Assembly: GCA_019055375.1 (NCBI GenBank)
Contig: JAHQIW010003936.1
Location: 62,001-126,000 of the forward strand
Origin: Parelaphostrongylus tenuis
Lineage: Eukaryota > Nematoda > Chromadorea > Rhabditida > Metastrongylidae
DNA: 64,000 nucleotides
Reading direction: 5' to 3'
Part shown: positions 22,976 through 33,934 of the stretch, piece by piece
Numbering within the stretch: position 1 is the first letter of the stretch
Layout: every line of letters begins with the position of its first letter
The notes under the pieces: generated by a model
What the model was told of the DNA's origin: nothing
Database searches by the model: none
What the model saw: only the letters and a program-made list of their open reading frames with translations
Made by a program: the position numbers and the translations under genes

Positions 22976-23338
22976 ACATAGATGAAAAAAGAGAAACGAA
23001 TGTTATGTAAGAGCTCCCTTTTACGACAATGTGGTTTTCTTGTTAAAACATGGATAATTTTCTGATTTATGGGCGTTTTCTTATCTAAAAAACCCTTTAT
23101 AGAAGTGTCTTGTGTAAAATATCGTAATTTAATCCCAGTGATAATCTCTCAGTTCTTCAAATTATCAAATAATTTCCATATTTCTATTGCAACGTGCGAT
23201 AATGACTCCATGCAGCGCGCAAAGGGTGCTGTATGGGCTTAAAAGAGCATATGTCGTTGTCAGTGGGTTAATTCAAAAGCACATTCCCTACAACACATAG
23301 AATTCAGAAGAAAATCATACCGAGAATTTCTCACAAAA
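22976..23338. other. Unassigned stretch
   Basis: No content recognised. Confidence 0.4.
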
Positions 23339-23510
23339 AATGCGCCTATGAGAAGAGTGAAATCCGGAAAGAGTAAAATGTGGGTTCGAGTCCCAGCCGA
23401 CGCAAATGTTTTTGCATACCACTCTGCATTACTGGGTTTATTGTAACATCATACCACCTCAATAAGCGGTAAATAAATGGATTCTGATTGATTATTCAAA
23501 CGCATTATCT
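23339..23510 (+). mobile_element. SINE-A, tRNA-derived
   Basis: B box GGGTTCGAGTCCC at 23383-23395, followed by the family body CACTCTGCATTACTGGG, TAACATCATACCACC, AATAAGCGGTAAATAAAT and a GATTGATTATT tail. The A-box end is decayed. Confidence 0.8.
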
Positions 23511-23609
23511 GTCAGCATAAGTGGTTCAATGTCGATAGTAACTGCCCACGCCAGACGTAGGCGTTGGCTGTTGACAATAACGCGTTGTAGCTTAGAAAGA
23601 GTGGTGTCA

Positions 23610-23795
23610 AAACGGACAACGATAGTGCAACGGTTCAGCAGGCGCTTTCGGAAAGAGTGAAATCTGGGTTCAAATTACCTGCTGAAGCAAGTGTCTTTGC
23701 ACACCACTCTACATTATTGGGTTCATTGTAACGTCATACCACCGCGATAGGCTGTCAAATAAATGAGTTTTGATTGATTATTGAAATCCAAAAGT
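23610..23795 (+). mobile_element. SINE-A, tRNA-derived
   Basis: Head TAGTGCAACGGTTCAGCAGG (A-box region), decayed B box (GGGTTCAAATTACC), then the same body and GATTGATTATTG tail as the copy 270 bases upstream. Confidence 0.8.
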
Positions 23796-26460
23796 TATTG
23801 ATAGTTGGTATAGCATACAGTATGCATCATTTTTGACCTACTCTTCATCGTTTTTGAAAATGAATCACTATGATGACGTTTTGGACTTTTATATGATCGA
23901 AATTATAAAACTCGAAGATTTATGTCAACAGGTCCTTTGTATAACTTATACAATTAACTGAGTGGCATAACAGTATGATTGCATGGTAAACTAGAGTTTC
24001 ACTTCACAACTAAGAGCTACATCAGCCGAATGTGTAAATGAATCACTAACTGTCAATATGAGGCGAAAGGTTAAAATTTTTTACCGAGATGGTGAAGAAA
24101 ATTCTAATCGAATAACGAAAACGGCGCGCCGCTTTAAGATTCTTGCCCGTGCAGCAATTTCTATTGCCCACGAAAGGGTTCAAAATAAGCCGACTTCGCG
24201 CAGTAGTGTGTTCAAATTATAACGATATTGTTCGTCGCTTAAAAATTCAACTAAGGCGACATGAAGCGCTTATTCAGGTCCATTTGGCGCACATAAAAAC
24301 ACACAACATACACGATGATTCTATATGGCTGATGGTGCTTTCGCTTTGTTATTAGCAAGACAGGCAAAGCAGAATTATTGCGCTCCGAGTCAATCAATTC
24401 GCGCCGTAATACAATAGTTGGTATTATGCTTTCATTTCTTTAACTACTTGCGTGACGTCCTCTAAGGGGAACATGTACAAGTTTTCCACTACATTGCCTT
24501 ACCTGCAGAACGCTAAACAAAAAAACGAGAATAACACGTACATGACGTTGTTTTCAAGTAATAGTTCTATAAACGGACAAATTATTTTTTACTATACTTT
24601 CGGAAAACTTTTGGCGCACAAATGAACAGTTGATGATATTCACAAAATGAGGCCCTTCATGTCTTCCGCTATATAATTTCTCATAACAAACAACAGTATT
24701 TGCCGTTAAGCATCGTTTCAGAAAGATCTTCAGTCAAAAAAAGGCTCAGATTTAAAAGCATTCTCAAACTGAGTGACTTTGGCTGCCAACACTGCCTGCA
24801 AGTAAATCAACTCAAATAATATCGCCACGGTGATCCGCTGATATACAGGACGAATACTTCTACCTGACGATTACGAGATCAATGAATGCTTACTAAGTTC
24901 ATTTACAAAATGCTTCAAAAGCCAAAGATGCCAAATAAGTCATCTCTAATACTTATCACAAGAAAACAGCATTTTGATTTTTTTTCAGAAGGTCGCGCTG
25001 AAACACGTAAAAGAAATGAGATGAACTATATATATTTCGACAGTTTTACGAATGGAGTTAATATTTAGGCTTATTTAGCCTGAAACGCTAAAAAGAAAAT
25101 CATGAAAGGCGTTTCTCATTATCACGTCAATGGCGGGTCTTTCAATGTCCAATTTACTTTCTCATTGCTACATTGGCTATTTCACCAAATTGCAGCATTT
25201 TTGCGCCTCACGGGTAGACCTAATATCGCAATGTAACAGGTCTCCTCATAAGTTTTGGTATTCGATCAATAAGCATCTTTTGGTTGAAAAATTTGGTGTT
25301 TATTGTTCTAGCGCCAAAAGTCATAGAAAGATTCAATAAAATAGTAATTTATAGAATGAAATAATACGATGAAAATAAAAATCTATGGAAAAAAAATAAA
25401 GAAAAATAAAAGACTCGCATGATCACCATAAGTCTTATTGATTCTGGGAGTCAATAAACTTTTATTTTGATACTCTATTCTCGATTAACTTATTTTGTTC
25501 AAAATAAAGTGATAGTTTGCAAAGTTCATAGATAATGAATTATTACTTGGTTTTTCTCGTAAGATTTGGCACAAAGCGATAAGCACCATATTTATTAACG
25601 AGAATATATTTATTGCTCTGATGACCACCTTACAATAAACTTAACAGTTACTTTTCTCTACGACCAATTTACGCTATGTTTTCTATATGCTTCCTCATGT
25701 TGATGGATTTTATTGACATTTTAACCTCCGCCTCTCTCTGAACGCCTTGGCGAAATTGTCAAAAGCTTGATTTGGCTATCACTTGACCTCTCCGTCAACG
25801 AATGATACTAGAAAACTTACGAGAACACCACAAAATTATAATGACAATTTTTATTTTCGGGAAAATTTTGTTATCAAAAAAGCAAACGCAGTGAATAGAA
25901 TAATGTGCTGTAGTGTGTTTTTCAATCGATATCTGGTTTCGCAGAAATTCTTCCAAAAGTGCAGCTGTAATTTCGACGTTTTGTCAATCGTAGATGTTTA
26001 GTTTTTGAGAAAGTCGCGATTCTATCTGACAGCACCAGAAGCGAGAAGGCGGGAAGCGAGTCGAAGTTGTGGCACTCTAAGAATCTTTGTGCTCACTACA
26101 ATTTCCGTTTGAGTAGTCTCCTGCAGGACAGCTTTTTGTCATCTAATAATTGACATATACTTGATCTCCTTAACCGATCCTCATAAATTTCAGAATAGTG
26201 GAATCGATCATTCAGAATAGTGGAATTAATCATGGAACTCGCTTCGAAAGGTTTTATTCTGATTTAAACTAGTTAAAAACCCCCGAATCCGTTACAAAGC
26301 TCAGCGAGTTCTCACGTCAGCGCAAATGACGTATAAGTGCTAAATGCCAGATCCATTGTTGTTGTGTGAACGAGCTGGTGCAAAGGATGGATAATTTATT
26401 TTCAGGTAGATCCACAGTATTTGCTTGAACATTTGGGAAGTCAAAATGATTATTGTTACG
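23795..26460. other. Long unassigned AT-rich stretch upstream of gene 3
   Basis: No repeat family, RNA gene or convincing exon chain was recognised. Short frames at 24143-24355, 24886-25068, 25130-25339 and 25783-26001 have no partner exons; the frame at 24886 follows a good acceptor (tttttttcag) at 24988 but leads nowhere that I could verify. A fragment of the 145-base tandem repeat lies at 25205-25240. Confidence 0.45.
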
Positions 26461-26488
26461 CATGGCGAGCTTCCCAACAGATCTATCG

Positions 26489-26545
26489 ATGATTTCGCTG
26501 CTAACTATAATATCGATGGCGTCGTGGGTGTGGAGTGATTCCTGC
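26489..26545 (+). other. Signal peptide coding segment of gene 3
   Basis: A hydrophobic run (ISLLTIISMASWVW) is followed by small polar residues (S-D-S); cleavage before the first cysteine is likely. This implies secretion or the ER lumen. Confidence 0.6.
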
Positions 26546-28165
26546 TGGTCAAGGTAATGGACAGAAGGTTGTTTTTGTATTAAAAATATCATCAGACTAG
26601 ATGTAAGATTATAAACGTCAATAAGAAAGAGTATCTTTGAAATATCTTTAATAGTTATAACTAGTTTCAATATGAGTTTTTTGATGGAGGGACTTTAAAC
26701 TGTAAGTATGAAAAGTTAAGCACAAATAAGAAATCATCCAACATGATAATTTCATTTTTAGAAATTTCGTTGTAGCAAGCACTAGGTCGTTTACCGTCAC
26801 TGGGTTCACGTTGCCTGTTGCTATGGCTTATTCTACAGCACCCGATGTTCAGGCGCAGTTTCCTGGTATTGCCTCTAGCGAAGGGGGTGCTCAAGCAATT
26901 GTGCAGCGTCTTGTAATGCAAACAGTGAGTTTACACCTCATTAGATTCAAATGTTTTCTCTTTTTACGATTTTTGGAACGGCGTAGAAAGTGCACTCCAG
27001 TTTTCTATTAGTTCGTTATTTTGCCTAGCTTGAAATTTCGAAAGCATTATTGAGTAAACTTTTCGAACTAGCAAAAATAATCGCTTTACAGGTCTTCGCT
27101 GTTCTCGAAAGCCAAGCTCGTAACGCTCTTGTACCTGATGCTATTATTTCAACCATTTTGAACCAACTTGAAGTTAGGGTTAACTACACACCATTACATT
27201 GCCGGAAAGCCATTCGTAGTTTGACGGAAATGGGTGGGTTCTCATAATCAATGTCCATATGAGAAAATCAAAAGAGAACCATGACAGGCACCGAAAAAAC
27301 CGAAACTATGCTTGTCACTGTCCTAAAAGAAACAAACAACTTGTAGCAGATAGTAAAAAAGAATTACAGAAACGACACAAAACTATCATAATGTCACATG
27401 ATAAAAGGTTTTAGCATCGCCGATATTTTTTCAACAAAAGTTTTCATGTCTTTACCTATGAATGATGTAGTATTCAATCTGCAAAGTGATGGTCTAGGTA
27501 ATTTTGAAGAATGGAAAAAAATCTTGATGAAAATGAATTGCAGAAGGAGTGATAGTGAAACAGGCATCAATAGTGCAACGGGTTAGACAACCAGCTTTTG
27601 GATAGGGTGAGATGAGAGTTCGAGTTCTGCCTGACGGAAAAGTTTTATATATCACTCTACATAACAAGTTATATATTTATCATATACCACCACTAAGAGC
27701 TTCAGATAAAAAAAAATTCTATTTGAAAAAAATTAAAGCTTTCAAGTGTTCACACCTTTTCAACCTATTTTATAGATGGATGAATTCTTCGTATAACACT
27801 CATAGTTTTGAAGTTGACATGACGGATCGACAAAAAGTGCATTATTGTCGACAATACCGTAACAGAATTTGCACTCTAAATCAGGAACAAAATGGTGCGA
27901 TGATGTGCACGACCCAAAACGTAATGGTAACCCCTGTTCCCGCAAATCACACGTCAGTCTCAGGAACTCTCAGGGTGTGAACATCTTTCCTTTCTATACA
28001 ACTTCATTTTGTTAAGAAAAATTTGTGCAGACTACGAACATCATTATGGCAAATTGGTCTACAGCGATGTGGGCAAACGTACTGAACAGAGCGGTGCGAG
28101 TGTTGGCATTGGGTCCATTTAGATCGCACTTCTCCTTAGCATCTGCCACTGTCCGCGGAAATTGA
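26489..28165 (+). CDS. Secreted nematode protein, five exons
   Basis: Exon 1 26489-26553 starts MISLLTIISMASWVWSDSC, a signal peptide (an in-frame ATG at 26462 adds nine residues), and ends TCAAG/gtaatg, phase 2. Exon 2 26786-26924 (SFTVTGFTLPVAMAYSTAPD ... IVQRLVMQT, donor gtgagt), exon 3 27092-27237 (after ctttacag; VFAVLESQARNALVPDAIIS), exon 4 27776-27974 (after ttttatag), exon 5 28031-28165 (after tgtgcag; TTNIIMANWSTAMWANVLNR ... stop TGA). Phases agree at every junction. AATAAA follows at 28225 and 28236. Length is about 227 residues, with no membrane span after the signal. It fits a secreted nematode-restricted family that I recognise by its VTGFTLP and TTNIIMANWS segments but cannot name; function unknown. 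Between about 27831 and 27866 the frame may be shifted and shifted back (A-run at 27832-27836), since the next frame reads KKCIIVDNTVT there. Intron 3 holds a SINE-A. Confidence 0.75.
27555..27705 (+). mobile_element. SINE-A in intron 3 of gene 3
   Basis: Head AATAGTGCAACGGGTTAGAC, B box GAGTTCGAGTTCTGCC and body TATATCACTCTACATAAC. The body is truncated before the GCGGTCAAATAAA end. Confidence 0.75.
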
Positions 28166-28224
28166 AATATAACAGTGAAGTGCTTCAACCAAATGCTCTA
28201 TATAAACGACATTTTATTGTCAAA

Positions 28225-28241
28225 AATAAAGCGTGAATAAA
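28225..28241 (+). terminator. Polyadenylation signals of gene 3
   Basis: Two AATAAA hexamers (28225-28230, 28236-28241), 60-75 bases behind the stop codon, the usual spacing for a short nematode 3' UTR. Confidence 0.65.
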
Positions 28242-28244
28242 GCA

Positions 28245-28560
28245 GTGAATCACGTGTAGGGCTAGATACTCACAGTAACGCAAAAAACTGTAATGAAGTG
28301 TGCAATGTGATGACATTCGATTTCGTGTTTTTTTTTTTCAAAAACTATCTGAGCAATTTTAAGATAAAAATCACTATAGTCTTTGAGAATGTTTTATGCC
28401 TTTTCGAGGGTGATAAGGCAGTGGTTTACGTACGTTCCGGTGATAGAAAGATGATGAGAACCACATTCACGTGCTATCACCAAAGATACGTCTTCCCATA
28501 AGAATCGGTTATCCTGACCTCAAGACTTTATGAGACAAGAATGATAAATCAGAAAATATC
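28245..28560. other. Unassigned stretch
   Basis: Only a low-complexity 67-codon frame; nothing recognised. Confidence 0.4.
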
Positions 28561-29193
28561 TGACGGTCCCCTCATTGTGCTGTAGTAGGGAAAATAAGGT
28601 TATGTTTCGCACTCGGGTTTGCTTTATCTGCTCGGTTAAGGCCCATGCATCACTGATTATCAAAATATACTAACGCTCATTCAATAGTCAAAATATCGAC
28701 GATTCTGAAGCTCCATTTTGTTTTTGAGGTCTACCTGGTGAGCTGTAAGAACGAGGATGAAATTACTTGTTTCACTTTTGGAGTTCTCTTCGTTTGTAAG
28801 AGTTATATGTGAACAAAAAGTCCGTGACCATGTAAAGAGAATCATGTTTTACCAGAGTTATAGGAAAGAGAAAAGTTTTTTCCAGAAAAAAAAGAAATTG
28901 ATCCCTATTAAGTAGAAAATCGCGCGCATTGCGGTAGCCGATTATGCTCCAATCCGCAAAGGGTTAGATCGTTATTCATTTTCAATGATTGCCATAACAT
29001 AAACATCGCTTGCTTGATCGGTGATATATACAATTCCATTCGACTTCCTCACTGCACCATGGTTCTAGGCGTTTTCTTCCTCTCTATTCACAATATGATA
29101 ATTTTCCCAATCTGTATGTACTCTTTGAACATCAATTCTCCATCAGTAGGACTTCTCAAAGTAGATAAAGCCGTCGATAGACGCGAAACAATA

Positions 29194-30116
29194 CGGTTAT
29201 AGCAAACCTCCCAACGGAGTTTTGCTATCTTTTCGGGATTTACATGATAATTTAGGTAACGCAGATGGTCCACGACCTTAGAGAGCAAATGGTACCGCAG
29301 AGGTTCGAGGACCTTAGGCAGAAAATGGTCCAAGTGGTGAGGGCGGCACCCAGCTGCCACCAACCTCAACAGGCAGCTCGATCAACGGGCATCATCCGAA
29401 CGGTCGTCTGACCTCACCCGGACCACCTCACCTCATTTCATTGCCAACTCATTATTGCTTTCTTCACATAGTCTCGTTATCATGCAACTAATTGCTATCA
29501 TAAGGTTGAGTTCATACAATTGTCAGATGAACTCAATAGAATTGTGAGCGGAACATATCACTAACGTGGCGGAGCAAACTCATTTAGGCTATGCTCGGTC
29601 CACCACCGCGGTTAAGGGATTCTGCCCATATATAATCGGTAGTGACCCCACTGCTAATACTATACCCACCCACTGGATCTCGCCACCGGTGTTTCTACTT
29701 CAGGGCGAACATAGCAACCCCAAACGGTCTCCGCCGCTTAGTCATGCTTCGTCAATTGCAATAACATCGTCAATCACAATAACATTGTCAGTTGTCATAA
29801 CATTGTCACATGCAATAACGTCAGCTACAATAACACCAATTGCCATAACACTGTCGCTTACGATAACATTCATAGTATCGTCGGATGACGATACCTTTCA
29901 TTAATACATCACTCAAACTGACTTAGGCATATGTTCGCATAACGACATGTCGTGATCATGTATATATTATTATATTATCATTATAGCAATACATGTATAT
30001 TATAGGTTGTTTCGGTATAATCCATATAAAGGATTTAAACTCTTCTCTCTTGTCCGTTGCGAGACACAAATTGGCGGCGGATCACAATAACAAAACCACC
30101 GAACCTTCACCACAAC
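29194..30116 (+). mobile_element. LTR-like insertion in copy A (internal end, LTR, internal start)
   Basis: Absent from copy B, where the flanks are joined at 56260. Within it, 29521-30068 starts TGTCAG and ends GACACA, contains a TATA-rich segment (TATATTATTATATTATC at 29963) and CCATATAAAGG, and is followed three bases later by TTGGCGGCGGATCACAATAA, a plausible tRNA primer binding site. The 330 bases before it (29194-29520) look like the 3' end of an internal coding region (frame fragments such as QMVHDLREQMVPQRFEDLRQ). A minisatellite of CAATAACAT-type units of about 18-21 bases spans 29755-29880. LTR identification is inference. Confidence 0.45.
29755..29880 (+). repeat. Degenerate minisatellite
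   Basis: About seven imperfect units of TCAATTGCAATAACATCG type. Together they make an open frame rich in I, T and S that should not be read as a protein. Confidence 0.7.
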
Positions 30117-30606
30117 GGCTTCTCTGAAACCTCTTGCCGATTCGAATGATGAACAACGAGTAGGTGAATCGCCGTCATACAAATGATGGATTGAAATGAG
30201 GGATTAGAAGGTTATCATGGGTAGCAGGCAGGAAAACAAAAATCTTTTCCCAACAGATCAGTTGATTCACCGAAGGACGAGGTGCGCCTCGACGATACTG
30301 AACACGTTCTTGTAGTCAACAAAAGTAAGAACAAATGAAGGAGTGCTTAGCGTTTACATAAAAATAGTTAGCAGCAAAAACGTACTACGTGAAGCAGATA
30401 AAAAAGCACGTCTAGGATGTCTTTGACTAGTATTGCTTTTTTTTTTGAAATAAGAGGTTGTGTAAAAAGTTGACGTCGTTTTGGTTTTTTTAACGGTTTT
30501 TGCAATGAATTTGCAGAATTGTGGTACCATACCTTTCCTTTCGAGTTTTTTCTTCAGACCACGCTCAAATTTCATTATGCCAGATAATCACTTTTTTTAC
30601 CCACTC

Positions 30607-31080
30607 AAGTGGTCTGGTATGTAAGGGCTGACTTATTGAGCCCGATACACGTGTTTTAACCTTTACGTCTCATCAGTCGGGCGGTACCCTTTTCGTCTTC
30701 AACCAATCCTCTCAGGGCGCTCAGTATATAGGCTTATACTAAGAGTATGCGACGTCGAATATTTGACACTGTAAGTCCAATGAGAAATTGATTATATGGC
30801 GCATTGAAATTTGAGTGTGATCTTAAGAAAACACTCGAAACGAATGGTATGATATATTAACGATGGCAGCCAAGAGCAATTGAGTGTACAACACTGTTTG
30901 TTCAGCGATAATTTCACTGGACTTACAGTGTAAAATGTTCGTTGTCGCCTATTCTTAGTATAGGGTATTGAGCGCCCCGAGGGGATTAGGTAAAGACGAA
31001 AAGGGTACCTCCCAACGGAAGAGACCGTCAAGATTGAAACACGTTTATCGGGCTCCATAAGTCAGCCATTACATACTAGA
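30607..31080. mobile_element. Foldback/MITE element F2, copy in block A
   Basis: Inverted arms of about 180 bases: left from GGTCTGGTATGTAAGGGCTG, right ending in its complement CAGCCATTACATACTAGACT. Conserved words in both arms: GAGCCCGATA, TACCCTTTTCGTCTT. The centre holds AATTTGAGTGTGATCTTAAG, a motif repeated in inverse form at 30520-30596, outside the left arm. Further copies at 36541-36700 (minimal) and 56745-57195. Confidence 0.85.
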
Positions 31081-31104
31081 CTACATGCGTGGCTCAAAAA
31101 AATG

Positions 31105-31480
31105 ATTATCCGGCGTAATGAGATTTTGGTATCGCTCAACTAAGCACTTTCTTGAGAACATCTTCGTCTGGAACTTGCCTAACGTAGTTGTTCTAAGATG
31201 GAGCTGTCATTGGAAGTTTGCTTACCACACATGCACGAACGGCGCATAGGAAAAAATGCTAGTGAAGCGAAGCGCAATGTTCATAGAGCATGAGACGACG
31301 ACACGGTTGCAGAAAGAACGGCTAGGAAAAGGCTCGCGAAACTCAAAGCTGGAGAGAACAGTCTGGAGGATCAGTCGCACTTAGGCCGTCTACAGGAAGT
31401 TGATCGTCAGGATGTCCTTGAGATGATCCTGGCCGCTTCACTAACATTTTCCCCTAGGCGCCAATAATGAATGAGTAGTA
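31105..31480 (+). pseudogene. Mariner transposase N-terminal relic, copy A
   Basis: The plus strand near 31200-31450 reads RRIGKNASEAKRNVHRA, stop, DDDTVAERTARKRLAKLKAG, ENSLEDQSHLGRLQEVDRQD. This is the first helix-turn-helix and 'RSGR' segment of a mariner transposase. The catalytic D,D34D part is absent. It begins soon after a TIR-like motif GATTATCCGGCGTAATGAGA. The same relic is at 57205-57600. Confidence 0.75.
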
Positions 31481-32009
31481 AGCGAATTTCCAAGACAGCT
31501 CCATCATAAAGCAAGTATAAGCCAGCTGTACAACAAAATATTTGCAAGAAAATGCGTGACTGAACAAAACAAAAGTAATGCGCTTTTATTGCAAAAATTA
31601 TATTAAAGACCAAAACGGCATGATCTTTCTATAGAACTATTATTCTGATGCCAAATTGTCAATGAAATGAATCATCGCAGGGAGACACAATTATCGACTT
31701 AAAAGCATAACGGGAGAGGAAGAGTTGTTGCGATACTCATCGAGTGATCATTCCCACCATCCAGTACTCTCCAGCAGTCAATAACGAACGCTCTAAAGGC
31801 CACAGCCAGGTTATTCTCAAGATTAAGACGTGCTCTAACTATACTACGACGTTCAAGAAGAAGACGAAAAACGAAGTGGAAGATAGAGTACTGAAATCCG
31901 CACAAAGAAAAAAACCGCGAGACGGACCAATTAAAGTGTCAAAAGGTGACAAAAACGAAACGGAACCATATGAAGTTGATGAATGAGCAGCTTTCCGTTA
32001 CGAGTCCAT

Positions 32010-32546
32010 AGAAATTGCCATTTATATCAAACGAGATTAGTAGCGCGGTTAAAAGGTGCCTAAAAAGATGCGTTCTTGAAAATTCCGTGAGTAATTATCG
32101 AAACCCCACCTCCCACCCTACGCCATCAGCTGATCCGCAATAGACTCTATGATCGATTGTGTAACACCAACAACTGTATAATCTGCCCCAACGGAAAAGA
32201 GGGAGATTGTATGAGGTCGGGCACAATTTATTTACTAACATGTAAAACATGCGGGGAAGAATATATAGGCGAAACTGGAAGACCACTTTTCATCTCCATA
32301 AAAGAACATCTAGACAGTAAATCTAAAATAGATAAAACCAAACCTTTAGGTTTACATAGGGCACAAAAACACAACAACAAGGACTTTGATGTGACTGTCA
32401 CAACCCTGGCGCAGAAATCAAAAACGTCCACGCGCAAGACTCTTGAGGCATTTTGGATAAACGCCAAAAACCCCGAAATGAACCGAAAGGAAGAATGTGT
32501 CACCATCACGCGAGATCTCGCGCCCTTTCTTCGTTTAATCTTCTAA
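32010..32546 (+). CDS. Penelope-like element, intact GIY-YIG module
   Basis: The open frame 32157-32546 (129 codons) carries, in order, a cysteine motif CNTNNCIICPNGKEGDC (residues 1-17), the GIY-YIG core GTIYLLTCKTC and EEYIGETGRP (about 22-45), a conserved EH (residue about 51) and the C-terminal LAPFLRLIF before the stop. Upstream (32080-32155) decayed reverse transcriptase end sequence (LIRNRLYDRL-like) is seen with stops. The reverse transcriptase core is missing, so this is a fragment, but the endonuclease module itself shows no break. The family uses it to cut target DNA for retrotransposition. Confidence 0.85.
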
Positions 32547-32599
32547 CCTGACCTAGGCAGCATATAAATAAGACCATCCGTATCATTCAAATAGACTAA

Positions 32600-32920
32600 C
32601 ACTACATACGCCCAGGCTCTGAAGAAGGCGTGTCGCCGAAACGTCAGCCGAATTTCTACAACTGTTTTACCAACCTCGCGTCAGCTAATCAAGATAAGTT
32701 TTCTCCATTTTCATATATTAATTGATTATGCCGAGGTTTATAGAAAGTGGAACTTCTGAATTATTATCATTGTATTACATTACTGTTGTATTCAATGAAT
32801 GCTAATAATTGATATTAAACTCGATCGCATCAGAAAAAACAAGTGAATGTCCGAAATAGTGAGAAAAGGGGACTGCTTCTGTACTATCACTGATCAGCCG
32901 CGTTGTCGACTTACAGTCAC
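32600..32920 (+). mobile_element. Penelope 3' tail (pseudo-LTR segment)
   Basis: GCTCTGAAGAAGGCGTGTCG then CCGAAACGTCAGCC, the standard phrase after PLE ORFs, followed by ATGCCGAGGTTTATAGAAAG and the segment CATTACATTACTGTTGTATT. The latter is repeated behind duplication copy B at 58391-58440. Confidence 0.7.
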
Positions 32921-32939
32921 CACACTCTAGCCGACAAGC

Positions 32940-33240
32940 AATACGCGACGTGTTTGAAGCTTGAATTGATTTTGTCTGCTAGGAGCAAAACAATCCTTTC
33001 GGAAAATAAGTACGTTGAAAGCAGAAACTTGCGATATCGAATGGTCAGTGATACTCTTAGAAAAGATCTTGTCCAAGGAACATCACGCGTGTGTGAAGCA
33101 CAAATCTATTTTCTTTGCTGCAGCGCTGCACATAGGTCATTTTGTAAACAAGTGTATTTCTAAAATCCTGGGAATTTATGCTATCCAATATCCTGAATAG
33201 CCTGGGAAAAGAGCTTTTTGGGGAATATGAGCACGATATT
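32940..33240 (+). repeat. Interspersed repeat N copy
   Basis: Core phrases GGAAAATAAGTACGTTG, CTTGCGATATCGAATGG and CACAAATCTATTTTCTTTGC match the other N copies (compare 39660-39900 on the same strand). Confidence 0.65.
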
Positions 33241-33359
33241 GCACAAAGCTCGTAAAAAATAATTCTATTTCGGCTCCACAGCGCTGCTAAAAGGCCCTAA
33301 CAAAAATAAACAGATTCTTAATATCAATAGTATTTATAATGCCTTTCGCATTGTTATGA

Positions 33360-33560
33360 TGTTTTCTATATACCCTAAAGGAATTGAGTGGTGAGCAAAA
33401 ACGCGACCTCAGGCGGGTATCGAATCCGCGTTTTATCCATCTGGGAAGCGCGCTCTACCACTACACCACCTAGGCACGTTTGCCCGACCACTCATTCTTC
33501 AACATCTCAATGTTAGCTATCAGCCGCCAACCTTTGACAGGAAGCTGATAACAATGCGAA
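33360..33560 (-). mobile_element. SINE-A-like element with tRNA-like head
   Basis: On the minus strand 33478-33405 reads GCCTAGGTGGTGTAGTGGTA, then AGAGCGCGCTTCCC and GGATTCGATACCCGCC: a perfect A box (TGGTGTAGTGG) and near-perfect B box at tRNA spacing. The acceptor stem does not pair well and the flank matches SINE-A copies at 53400-53640 and 62960-63110, so it is called a SINE rather than a tRNA gene. Confidence 0.6.
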
Positions 33561-33934
33561 ATGCATTAAAAATACTATTAATATTGAGTATTATTGATTA
33601 GAATAGCTGTCAGCTCAACTGGGTTTATAAAGCGAAATCGCATACCCGACCAAACCTTTTAGCAAAAATTGTTATCCAGTAAGAATTTTAATTCCGAATT
33701 ACCCTACTTGATATCAAAAAGGCATTGCGTTTAGTTTTCCAAGCCGAATATGAAGACAGGGAGACTCGTGGAACCCATTTAAAAAAGCACGTTACCGAGT
33801 GTCCTCTTCTTCTTCACAATATCTCCACTGCCTTTGTAAGTTCCAAGCATTTTCATCCCCTACATCTGAAGACACTCAATAGTCATGCTGATTAGGCTAC
33901 ATTTAGCCAGTGTAGTCTAAAAACATTCATTATA

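Larger units (their letters stand above)
28560..32005 (+). repeat. Duplicated transposon block, copy A
   Basis: Matches 55635-58095 in the same orientation from CTCATTGTGCTGTAGTAGGG to GAATGAGCAGCTTTCCGTTA. Copy A carries an extra insertion at 29194-30116. Both copies hold the same nested parts in the same order: an AT-rich left part, a foldback F2, a mariner transposase N-terminal relic, and a right part with a purine-rich segment. Identity looks about 80-90% by eye, so the duplication is not recent. A Penelope module follows copy A directly (32010) and a Penelope tail follows copy B (58380). Confidence 0.9.

Noticed and set aside
26317..26670. 117-codon minus frame with good-looking residues (VSSEIIDRSVGKLAMRNNNH)
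   Set aside because: It is antisense to exon 1 of gene 3, whose signal peptide, splice phases and poly(A) signals are stronger. I could not fit it to neighbouring minus exons.
27398..27586. 62-codon frame as an extra exon of gene 3
   Set aside because: It runs into a SINE-A head and lacks an acceptor with fitting phase.
29566..29904. 112-codon plus frame
   Set aside because: It spans the LTR-like sequence and a minisatellite; the I/T/S-rich tail is the repeat translated.
33405..33478. tRNA gene on the minus strand (A and B boxes at tRNA spacing)
   Set aside because: The acceptor stem pairs poorly and the flanks match other SINE-A-like copies, so it is a tRNA-derived repeat.
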